From contig CAUDNR010000182.1 in NCBI GenBank assembly GCA_958430865.1, positions 11,495 to 26,964 of the forward strand: a DNA stretch of 15,470 nucleotides, read 5' to 3'. Every line of letters begins with the position of its first letter. Position 1 is the first letter of the stretch. Below are positions 1-8,662 of this stretch, piece by piece. Below the pieces are notes generated by a model. The model was not told where the DNA came from and made no database searches. It saw only the letters and a program-made list of their open reading frames with translations. This DNA is from Entrophospora sp. SA101 (lineage: Eukaryota; Glomeromycota; Glomeromycetes; Entrophosporales; Entrophosporaceae). Both the position numbers and the translations under genes were made by a program.

Positions 1-60
1 TTTTTTGTTTTAGTATTTTGAAGTTGACCAATTGTTACTATAAGCAATTAATGATTATAG

Positions 61-1510
61 ATGATCTGCACCGTAATTAAAATTTATAATGAAATGGAAG
101 GTATTGCTTATTCTGCTTTTCCAACTGTTTCTGACCTTGAAAATAAAAAAAGTTATTTTTTACAATTAGTCAATGAAAACCAAAAACTATTAGAAAATGA
201 AAAGGAGTTTTGCAGAGAAAACTTTATTTATTGGTTTGAATTAAATAATGCAATTTATAAATATGGTGAACCAAGAGGATGCAATAATTGTAAAACAACA
301 AGATACTCTGATAAATATTGTGAAAAGTGTATTAGACTACACTTACAGAGCCTTTTCAGCACTTGGACATCTGGAAATAAGATAATTGATGGTTTTATTC
401 AAAAGTGTCAGCAGCTTTCGTCTCTTCCAAAACATATTATAGAATGGGTACCTTATGAGCAATTTTATGAAGTAGAAAAGTTGACAGAAGGTGGGTTCAG
501 TTCTATTTATACTGCTGGGTGGACAAAAGGAAGAATTGCTGATTATGATGAAAATAAAAAGGAGTTTAGTTATTTTGGAGGTCAGGGTGTTGTATTAAAA
601 TCATTAAATAATTCAAATAATCCAGGAAAACCTTTTTTTGATGAGGTAATTGTTCTTATTTAAATTAACCATTTATTTTATTTTAAATTAATTGATTTAT
701 TTATTATATAATTAATTTCAGGCATTGAATTATTGTAAAATTAGATCAAACTTAATTATTCCTTGTTATGGTATAACTAAATTCCCAGAAAATGGAAATT
801 ATGCAATAGTTCTTGATTACCTGCAAGAGGGAAATTTAAGAAGTTATATACGAAAAAATCACTATAATTTAACATCAAAGGATAGAATTGATATTTTTAG
901 ATATTTATGTGAATCATTATATTTTATACATGAAAAAAATTTAATTCATTGTGATTTACATAGTGGTAATATATTATTGCAAGGAGGTGCTTGTTTTATC
1001 ACAGATTTTGGATTATGTGGACCAGTTGATGAAAAACTATCAAATAAACTTTATGGGATTATATCTTATATTGCACCAGAACTATTCAGAGGAAAAAATC
1101 ACACAAAAGAAACTGATGTTTATAGTGTTGGGATGTTAATGTGGGAAATATTTGCAGGTCATCCACCATTTGATGATGAAGCACATGATTTTCATTTGCA
1201 ATTAAGAATATGTAAAGGTTTACGTCCACCAATATTACCAGGAATGCCTGATGATTATGTACAAATGATGCAAAGGTGTTGGGATGTGGATCCATCCAAG
1301 AGACCAACTATTGGAGAGCTTTGGATTTTTGCTGATGGTCAACTAAAAGAAATTATCAATAATAATAATGATATTAGTAGTATTAGTAATAGTAATTCAC
1401 AACAAATTCACAAACCACATCCATTAGCATATCATACAAGTAGAATACTAAATGATGAATTTGCTAAATTGAATTTAAGTAATGATAGCTTATTAAATTA
1501 TGAAATATGA
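61..1510 (+). CDS. Protein kinase, tyrosine-kinase-like (TKL) type, two exons
   Basis: Join of 61-645 and 722-1510 across a 76-bp GT-AG phase-0 intron gives 457 residues. The N-terminal part has a CxxC-x9-CxxC knuckle (C74, C77, C87, C90), likely zinc-binding. A TWTSGN motif and the WVPYEQF stretch that lead into kinase domains of this fungal family follow. Kinase signatures: glycine loop EGGFSSIY (143-150), lysine K180 in VVLK, probable helix-C glutamate E195 at the splice junction, catalytic loop HCDLHSGN (D273, N278), DFG (290-292), APE (313-315) and the D327 helix-F aspartate. All catalytic residues are present, so activity is plausible; the loop lacks the RD arginine (C272 before D273). 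The C-terminal tail after ~400 is low-complexity N/S. An in-frame stop precedes 61, but an AG at 59-60 could be an acceptor, so an upstream exon or a start at M12 (position 94) is possible. Substrate unknown. Confidence 0.88.
646..721 (+). other. Intron of the kinase gene
   Basis: Donor GTAATT at 646 and acceptor TTTCAG ending at 721. Removing 76 bp joins two reading frames exactly between the helix-C region and the next beta strand of the kinase domain. Reading through would stop at 661. Confidence 0.85.
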
Positions 1511-2029
1511 TTTAATAAATAATTAGTAGTTAATTGAAATCTATTAATTTAAATATGATTATTTATTAATGATATAATAGATAGTAAGTAGTTGATAAGG
1601 TTAAAGTTGGTGAATTGGGTGAATTGTTGATGGGTAGATACTATTTATTAATTATTTTTTATTATCTTTTATGTTTTTATTTATCCCGCCTCTTTTTTTT
1701 TTTCATTGGTATTTATTTTATTAAGGAAAAATTATTTTCCACAAGTTGAGTAAAATTTTCAATAAAACACCTTGTATTTTTTATTAATATTTTTTAAATT
1801 TGAAGTTGAATAAATTTTCAACAAACCAATACTAATATGAATAAATTTCACATTTATTTAAAGTTCCTGAACTTATTGATCATTGTTGTTTGTAAAAATT
1901 ACTTATGATAGAAATATTATTATGATGTGAATAAAGAAAAAGTATTACTATGTTAAAATAATTAGCATTTGCTCATGATACATTTAATTAACCTTCCCTC
2001 ATGTAATGCTACCCATTACAGATTTTTTT
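1511..2029. other. Intergenic, AT-rich, no gene seen
   Basis: Downstream of the kinase stop. No open frame with recognisable content on either strand, and no RNA gene seen. It contains a short GGTGAATT echo near 1610-1630 and homopolymer runs only. Confidence 0.6.
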
Positions 2030-2505
2030 GATTCATGATCAATGCTCCTAAGGCAAATCTATAAATTTTTGGTCGCTTTGAACAACCTAAAATATCACTA
2101 CTAGTTGAAAACTAAAAGTGTTATCATGCAAAATATTTATAGATTTCTGAATAAATATTTTCTTTGCTCGTCATGGACGTTTTATGATTAATGATAGAAG
2201 CTCTTAAAACAAATCTCCCAATTTTTAGCAATCTAATGTCCCATGACAGGTGAAAACCTAACCTTCATTATGATTAAAAACCATTGATGGCACAAATAAA
2301 AGAAAATGAGATTTCCAAATAAATGTTTACTTTGCCTACCATGGATGTTTCTCATTTAAACAAACCTGTTAATTTTTTGTCATTGAAATCGGTCAATAAA
2401 AACACACCGAATATATAGAAAATCAATGAACAATATAAAGTAAAAAACTTACATGCATAAGAAAAATTACTTTGCTTGTTCATGTACGTATAGATATTTT
2501 ACATG
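2030..2505. repeat. Degenerate tandem repeat, about 150-170 bp period
   Basis: Three diverged units share anchor strings in the same order. A motif like AATAAATnTTTnCTTTGC followed by CATGGACGTTT appears near 2149-2183 and 2317-2350, with a weaker form near 2465-2490. A second anchor (AAATCT...AATTTTT) recurs near 2056, 2211 and, weakly, 2363. Spacing varies, so these are old copies. No coding potential. Origin unknown. Confidence 0.5.
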
Positions 2506-3065
2506 AAATTAAGGATTGTTTATTTCCTCTTTAAATTCATTACTAATAAATAATAAACATACATAAAAAATTCCTATACAACTTTTTTTGAATGAAAATG
2601 GTTTTATTGTTTCATCATTTTATCTCCAAAAAATTCAGTTCACAAACAAAGCTTCCCAGAAACAGCTATTGAAATTTCTATAACAAAAGTAAAATGGTTG
2701 GTAGGAATTTAAACTTTCCAAAAATCAAGACGAGTTGTGTGACACCCGATCTCATGCAGGTTCAAAAACTCTTTTTTTGATACTGATTTACATAATAAAA
2801 AGCCTCTATATTGATTTTTGTGTATAATTAATATAAATAATGATGATGATACAACAACCTCTGGATAAACAATTCGGTTTTGTTGATGATGATAATATGG
2901 ATCGGTCAGTATTAGAGAAAGGATAATAATAAATAATTTGATGATATGCTGATATTGATGTAAATTATTAGTAGAAACATTGTTGCCATATAGCACTTGT
3001 GTAATGGCCCAATATAAAACCGATTGATCCGAAACACATTGTAATAGTAGTCACAGGACATGTTG
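2506..3065. other. Intergenic; possible fragment of a tRNA-derived element
   Basis: No supported gene. On the minus strand near 2750-2775 the text TTTGAACCTGCATGAGATC resembles a Pol III B box (GTTCGAACC) followed by a GTGTCACACAACTCG stretch. That would fit an old tRNA-derived SINE, but no convincing A box is visible. The open frames here look accidental. Confidence 0.3.
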
Positions 3066-3625
3066 ATTTTCTATATGTGAAAATAAATTCAAAATTTGTT
3101 ATTTTTATAATAAACTCGAACTTCATTGTTAGAGTAAAATGAAAGTACTCCATTAAAGCTTTCTAATGAATACTTTTTCATATCAAAAGATCTTCTCTAC
3201 ATGAATTCACGGCTATTCAAAAACGGTATTACTTTTTCACTTCAAAGCTCAGATTATTTCTCAATATCGCTTTAAAAGACTTGATAGCAAATGAGAAGGT
3301 GTAGATTACTTTAAGCTTTCATATGGTCATTACTTTATGGGGGTATTGGTTAATAAGTTTTAGAGAGGCTCACGAAAAACTATTTTATAAAAATTTTTAA
3401 TAGTCATGAAGAATTTTATGTAGATGGGATTCAGCAAAAATTAAAAGGTATTTTATTAGTGAATGTTTTATATTTCTGACTTTATATTGATTAAAGTTTC
3501 ATTAATGACTATTATGAATATCCATCAATCAGTAGTTGTTATAGCAACATTTAAACAATAATATGCAAACGACAATAACGAGTCATCTTTTTTTGAGGAT
3601 TATAATAAAGATTAAGATTCAGTTT

Positions 3626-3891
3626 GTATAGGAGTGATCGAAGTAAGCGTTAAGGACAAGAACAAATGTTTTATCAATTATTCAATAGTTTGTATAGGAG
3701 TGATTGAAGTAAGCATTAAGGACAAGATCTATGAACAAAACATACTAATAAACGTTTTATCAATTATTCAATAGTTTGTATAGAGTGATTGAAGTAAGCG
3801 TTAAGGACAAGAACAAACATTTTATCAATTATTCAATAGTTGTATAGGAGTGATTGAAGTAAAAATGAACGTTTTATCAATCATTCAATAG
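3626..3891. repeat. Minisatellite, about 85-bp units, four copies (two shortened)
   Basis: Units open with TTTGTATAGGAGTGATCGAA and end with TTTTATCAATTATTCAATAG. Lengths are roughly 64, 86, 65 and 52 bp. The shortened units lack the ATCTATGAACAAAACATAC segment. The same array, with more and longer units, is in copy B at 14793-15379. Confidence 0.85.
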
Positions 3892-3895
3892 TTAT

Positions 3896-4190
3896 GTTTA
3901 TTATTTATTTATGTATATAATTCTCTTTTATTTTAACTTATATTTAAACATCACTGATAAATAATTAAATGAATAAAGTCAGAGATAAAACACCTTTTAA
4001 TTTAATCATTATTGTTGCTTGTTTATTATTTATTTTATGTATATAAATTTCTCTTTTATTTTAACTTATATTTAATAACATCACTATGATAAATAATTAA
4101 ACGAATAAAGTCAGAGATAAAACACCTTTTAATTTAATCGTCATTGTTGCTTGTTTGTTATTCTAATCATTATTTATGTATATAAGTAAA
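3896..4190. repeat. AT-rich tandem duplication, about 125-130 bp period
   Basis: Two nearly identical units start at 3896 and 4021 with GTTTATTATTTATTT and contain GAATAAAGTCAGAGATAAAA near their ends. A third, quickly degrading start appears at 4153. The same unit begins at 15385 in copy B and is cut by the window end. A possible distant relative is near 5700-5830. Confidence 0.75.
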
Positions 4191-4996
4191 GAAAAATTTT
4201 AATATCTATTTATTTATTATATTTACTTTTAAAATAAATGATTTTACTATAAAAGACATACTTAAGTGATCAAAAAACTGTAAATATTCATAATAATGTA
4301 ATATTTGGACATTTATTTCTGCTTATACTTGCAATTGGACGCGTCAAACAAAATTTTACGCATATGAATATAAAGGCAAAATTTGACTTTGAGGGTCAGA
4401 TTATTTTCGGTTTTATTAACAACCTGCCTTAAAAATTTTCTTAAAGCAGATACATATGATAAAGAAATTATATCTCAAATTTAGTGGTAGTTTCTAGACA
4501 GCAAGGGTATCAAACGAGGGTGAGAAGACATTCGATTATAAATTTTACTATGTAAATTCGAATTTTACTATGATGTAGATCATCCAAATTTTACTATATA
4601 TGTTTTTACAACCTCTTATAGATCGGCGGGAAATGTCCTGTGACTGCTATTGTTTCTTTAAAAAAATGCTCCCAAACAATTGATTCTTTACGACCTCTTT
4701 ATTTTTTTTTGACCATTGCTTTGATGATTACTTGACATGCCCGACCTGACGGAACTCATAGAACTCATTTTTTCCTTTTAATAATTGAAAAATATTTTGT
4801 TAAGAAACTTATCACTTCTATAATATAACTATTTCTATAAATATTTATTATCACTCACTCACTGTTGTTTAAAACCTACATTAGTATGTTCATGTTATGT
4901 TTAATTGAATTAATAAAAAAGACGTTTAATATTATTAAAGGTTCATGGAAAATTTTTCTATGTTGTTATTAGGTGTTACAGTATTACTATGGTATT
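4191..4996. other. Intergenic, no gene seen
   Basis: AT-rich DNA without supported coding or RNA features. A short AATTTTACTATG motif occurs three times between 4540 and 4602, too little to classify. Confidence 0.55.
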
Positions 4997-4997
4997 A

Positions 4998-5175
4998 GGA
5001 TTTACAGGATTTACAGGATTTACGGCATTTACGGCATTTACGGCATTTACGGCATTTACGGCATTTACGGAATTTACGGAATTTACTATTACTATTACGG
5101 AATTTCGGAATTTACTATTACGGAATTTACTATTACGGCATTTACAGCATTACGGTTTTACGGTTTACGACTTTT
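4998..5175. repeat. 9-bp minisatellite (TTTACGGCA and variants)
   Basis: Units evolve along the array in blocks: TTTACAGGA, then about five TTTACGGCA, then TTTACGGAA, then mixed units with inserted TTACTA. The open frames across it (Gly-Ile-Tyr or Thr-Ala-Phe repeats) are by-products of a repeat whose length is a multiple of three and are not proposed as genes. Confidence 0.85.
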
Positions 5176-5239
5176 ATGACTTTGAGGTCTCATGCCGAAA
5201 ATCATTTACGGCTTATACGTAATGCCGAATTTGCCGTAA
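5133..5239. repeat. Inverted repeat at the end of the 9-bp minisatellite
   Basis: Arms 5133-5155 and 5217-5239 match as reverse complements at about 18 of 23 positions (TTACGGCA against TGCCGTAA at the outer ends), with a ~61-bp loop. The minisatellite motif is therefore present in both orientations and could fold into a hairpin. Confidence 0.6.
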
Positions 5240-6877
5240 TTATGGAATTCTGACGACAAGTATAATGCAGACTAAAGCAAATTCAGCAACAGCAGTTGTG
5301 CCAAAGTGTTCCCTACAAAGTCGCTTATAACCACTTGGAAGGTTGTGTTAGAAAAATTTTGCTTATAATTATAAGGGACTGATTTATAGTTATTTATAAG
5401 GTTATCAATTTATTTAGAATTTTAAAATTACATGGTATTTTGATGTTGAATTTTACAAATAATTTATATTTTCTAAAAATAAATAATTAATAATAAATAA
5501 AATATGATTGCGTAACGGATTGTACACTGTCAGATCGTCAGATCGTTCAACCTTTGCAACCTTTGGAAAAAGAAATAAATATTTTAATAATAGCAGTAAC
5601 ATTAGTGCTTGTAATCTTGAAATAATTGTCATCTTCTGGTCAATTGATATGATTTTAACTTAAAATTTTACATATATGTTATATTAATATATAAATGTAT
5701 AAATAAAACCATCAATAATAAAATTTTCTTTTCCTTTAACCTATATATGTTACATATTAATAACATCTTCATCAGAGCCTGCTAATGCATTAATAAATAA
5801 ATACCTTTTAATTTAATCATTACACTTCTAAATATATATAAAAAATAATAGAAAATGCATGAAAAAAAAATTAGTAATAGTATGAAGCTAATCTTTAAAA
5901 ACATTAAAAAAACCAAATTAACTGACATTATTTCCATTTTATTAATAGCCATTCTTGAAAAAAGTCTGTTACGCGAATTTGTTTTTGTTTAAATTATTAA
6001 ATAAATATTAATATCAATAAATTTTGTCTGATACAATCTTCTATTTCATCTAGCAATGTATATTATTAATATATTAATAAAATGTTTATTATTATTATGA
6101 AAATACTTTTTTATAAACAAATTATCATTTAAAGGTTGGAAATTGGAACTTAACTATTGCATTTATTACTATTATTATTATTATTAAGCCCAAGGATTGA
6201 AATTGTGCATGTCACCAATTTCTTAATTTATTATTATTATAGAATTTATAGAACTGGTAGTCCAACTTCATCTTAAGATTATCGCTTAGTGGTATTTGTT
6301 TACCCTGGCAAAAAATACATCAAAATAAGGTTTTTCATATATTTGTTATTTTTTTATGATTCTAATAACGATTTGATTAAATCAAGCAAGTTTGTGTATG
6401 AAAGCGTGATTTCTTTAAAAAAAATTTTATTAGTATTAGCGTGAATGACACTTCACCCCCTGTAGATCAGGTATCATTGTCAACTAGTCCTCATTTGTCA
6501 CTTTATTTTATTTATTTTACTGGACAAAATCATGTAAAAAGTCATGTTACTGTTAAAGTAAGCCGTTGTGTAAATCAAGAAACTTCATACATCATTAGTC
6601 ATGATAATATGGTAGAACTCTATCAATAAATAAAATTAAATAAATTTCACATTTCGTAACATGTGTAAATTATTAATATTAATTTTTTTAACAGTTAAAA
6701 AAGTTACATATCACGCGCAAATATCTGACAGTCCGTAAGAAAAATTAATCTTAATCAGTTTGAATTTCAAATTCCCTTCGGCTTTGGCTGAGTATAGACC
6801 AAGTAGCGATTGCATTTATGAGATTTATTGAGTAAACCCCTCTAAATGAATATTAATCATGCATAAAGTAAATTCCT
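5240..6877. other. Long intergenic stretch, no gene supported
   Basis: Mostly AT-rich DNA with ATT microsatellite-like tracts near 6160-6240. A compact double duplication sits at 5530-5567 (GTCAGATC twice, then CAACCTTTG twice). A 62-codon frame at 6441-6629 opens with GTG and resembles nothing I know. No RNA gene recognised. Confidence 0.5.
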
Positions 6878-6885
6878 TATAAATA
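6878..6885 (+). promoter_or_regulatory. TATA box candidate for the secreted-protein gene
   Basis: TATAAATA, 107 bases before the ATG at 6985. Position and exact consensus suit a Pol II core promoter, although AT-rich DNA gives such matches by chance. Confidence 0.4.
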
Positions 6886-6984
6886 CGCATGCCTTGAGGA
6901 ATTAATCAGTCTGAAAAACATACCCTTTCGTATTTCATACCGAGAAAACGATATTTTGTCTAATTCTGGCCAATAACACTCACA

Positions 6985-7557
6985 ATGAAATATAGTATCT
7001 CCTACATCCTTACCATCTCCATAATTTTTTGCATAGTAGCTAACATAGCTGAAGGTAAAATTTCGAACATGGGTAGCAAAGATTTTATAATTATCTATGC
7101 TAATGACTTTACCGGTTTGCTTTGATGTAAATAATGTATAGCACTCCATACGAATGTAACTTCTACCATTGAAGCGGGAACGAGATGCCATAGTTATATA
7201 ACTGATTGTAATGGTCATGTTTTAGTGGACGATGGAATGAAAGATTGCTCCACTGACTATGGATTTTGTAGAGTATCGAGTCATGATTTACCAGACGGCA
7301 CGACATATTGTACTCACATGATAGTTCAGGGTCACATCGGGGGTAATAATCGATACATCGAAGCCAGTGACACTGCATGTTTTCATCTTCATGGCAATGT
7401 TTTTCATTGGACTTTTGATCAAATAGATTGTCATCATTATTGTTATCCTGACCCTAGTTTTTACGTAAGTCTAATCTATTAATTAATTGTAATTATTGTA
7501 AAAATGATTATTGTATTTATATATTTATATATTTAAAAGTGTCCGGACGATTGCTAA
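6985..7557 (+). CDS. Small secreted cysteine- and histidine-rich protein, three exons
   Basis: Join of 6985-7054, 7142-7464 and 7540-7557 gives 136 residues. Residues 1-24 form a signal peptide: a lysine at position 2, a hydrophobic stretch rich in Ile/Leu, and an AEA site at 22-24 suggesting cleavage before L25. The mature part has ten cysteines (39, 46, 59, 66, 80, 103, 120, 124, 132, 136), an even number fitting five disulfides. It also has eleven histidines, many aspartates and one NVT glycosylation site (N28). Intron 1 (87 bp) has donor GTAAAA, branch-like GCTAATGAC and acceptor TATAG; it removes two in-frame stops (7123, 7132) and keeps the frame. Intron 2 (75 bp) has the ideal donor GTAAGT. 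Exon 3 encodes only C-P-D-D-C and stop. No family recognised. A secreted role, such as an effector candidate or metal- or wall-binding protein, is inference from size, signal peptide and cysteines. Confidence 0.72.
7055..7141 (+). other. Intron 1 of the secreted-protein gene
   Basis: GTAAAA at 7055, branch-site-like GCTAATGAC near 7100, acceptor TATAG ending at 7141. Length is a multiple of three, but it carries stops TGA (7123) and TAA (7132), so retention would truncate the protein to 46 residues. It splits the codon for Ala24. Confidence 0.65.
7465..7539 (+). other. Intron 2 of the secreted-protein gene
   Basis: Consensus donor GTAAGT at 7465 and acceptor AAAAG ending at 7539, phase 0. 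Retention would replace the last five residues, including two cysteines, by VSLIY and a stop. Confidence 0.65.
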
Positions 7558-8277
7558 AAACAAAGGAAATTCAATCAAAACTTTGCTTGTTTATTTTATT
7601 ATTATTTTTTATTTTGTTTTATTTATTCTTTGTCAAATTCAATTTGTGTTAATTTTGAATTTTTAAAACTGACATGAATTTGAATTTAACAACATCCTTA
7701 AAATAGTTTAATTAATTTCATCGACCGTTTCCATCTTTTCTACGTCACTTCCTTTGTCAGTGTAATTAAGCAATATTATTAGCAAAAAAATAATTAATAA
7801 ATTAAGTTGATTAATTAGTTAACATTAACTATCATTACCACTAGTTTCAGAAATCACTTCAGGTACTGATCCAGGTTCAAAATCATGTTGTGTTTAGCAA
7901 CATCACCCTATAGAAAATTTATGTACGGAAGTTCTTTACATTTTGTAATATTTATTTGTAAGGAATAATCCTTTACATATCAGTCGATTTGGTTTTCTGG
8001 GCCTTTTTTCAAACCTTATGTCTTATTGTGTCTTGATGTTAAACATGAGTATTTTTAATGTGTAAACTGGTAGGTAGAATGATAATTACCCTAAAAAAAA
8101 TTATCTGCTCCGCTTAAAAAACTAATTTACCATTCATCAACCCGTCAAACCAATGGCCCCACCTCAAAACCAATGGGTTTTGCTAGTATAAAGTATTCAT
8201 AACGTTATGATAATACCGTACTGGATTTTGGGGTTCAAAAAAAATCAGCGTATATGATTCTTTCAATTACGTGGATA
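7558..8277. other. Intergenic, no gene seen
   Basis: AT-rich DNA. A small hairpin (ATGTTG...CAACAT) lies near 7885-7905, just after a GGTTCAAAATC string that is too isolated to call a Pol III promoter. No open frame of interest. Confidence 0.55.
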
Positions 8278-8382
8278 AAAAATTATTCACCAATTATCCA
8301 GTGAAAATTTTCAACACCCGATTAATTAATCAATGAAAAATTTTCAGCATCCGATTAACCGGATAGCCGGTGAATAATTCCC
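8278..8382. repeat. Short inverted-repeat block with internal direct repeats
   Basis: Arms at 8279-8299 and 8361-8381 pair as AATTATTCACC...TATCC with three mismatches in 19. Inside, the string TGAAAATTTTCA with a following CCGATTAA occurs twice (near 8302 and 8334). It looks like a small non-coding repeat or MITE-like remnant and lies directly before the shared block upstream of the Crinkler-like gene. Confidence 0.5.
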
Positions 8383-8391
8383 CGTTTTACT

Positions 8392-8525
8392 ATTATAAAT
8401 GACATCATGGAAAAAATCCGGATTGCTTACTTAATTGTGCTGTTTTTATGAAATAAACTGAAGATTTACGGAGTGATAAACATGATCACGGAAAATATTC
8501 TGGAGTGCCATTTTTTACATGGTTT
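8392..8525 (+). repeat. Upstream block of the Crinkler-like gene, also present at 12235-12385
   Basis: Shares long exact strings with 12235-12385 in the same orientation: ATAAATGACAT, ATGGAAAAA, TTTTATGAAATAAACTGAA, GAGTGATAAACATGATCA, ATATTCTGGAGTG and CATTTTTTACA. The rest has small indels. It ends about 138 bases before the ATG at 8663, so it may be a conserved promoter of this gene family. It could instead be the end of a mobile unit. Confidence 0.65.
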
Positions 8526-8662
8526 GGGTCCAAGTATTTTCCTCCTATGCGAGTATTTCAACATATGAATTAATTTTCTCTTTGTCATTGGCCCAAATTA
8601 TTTATAGAAACAATTGTAACAATTGCGTACGATCTAAAATATTTTTTTAAAAATTAATAAAA

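Larger units (their letters stand above)
3066..4190. repeat. Dispersed repeat, copy A (about 1.1 kb)
   Basis: Begins at TTTTCTATATGTGAAAATAA and is roughly 90% identical by eye to copy B (14209 to window end), in the same orientation. Both copies have three parts in the same order: a ~530-bp unique-looking block, a minisatellite of ~85-bp units, and an AT-rich tail. The first ~390 bp also occur inverted at 12505-12892. Copy A lacks about 30 bp (after ~3093) present in the other two copies. No coding region seen. This is a multi-copy non-coding mobile or satellite-associated element of unknown class. Confidence 0.75.

Noticed and set aside
2709..3153. Minus-strand frames of 95 and 61 codons
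   Set aside because: Low-complexity translation of AT-rich repeat DNA, no domain and no splice context.
4973..5222. Open frames with Gly-Ile-Tyr and Thr-Ala-Phe repeats
   Set aside because: Produced by a 9-bp minisatellite; all frames without a stop in the unit stay open.
6275..6310. CGCTTAGTGG as a tRNA A box
   Set aside because: No B box within the expected distance and no cloverleaf arms.
6441..6629. 62-codon frame rich in Ser, Thr and Pro, preceded by a hydrophobic ISLKKILLVLA stretch in another frame
   Set aside because: No ATG, the hydrophobic stretch ends at a stop in a different frame, and no splice sites link them convincingly.
6877..7218. 113-codon open frame on the minus strand
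   Set aside because: It overlaps the signal-peptide exon, intron 1 and the start of exon 2 of the plus-strand gene. It has no recognisable domain, while the plus strand has splice signals, a signal peptide and regular cysteines.
7163..7378. 71-codon minus-strand frame with several cysteines
   Set aside because: Antisense shadow of exon 2 of the secreted-protein gene; the cysteines come from the complementary codons.
7868..7910. GGTTCAAAATC as a Pol III B box
   Set aside because: No A box at the right distance and no tRNA-like fold; probably chance.
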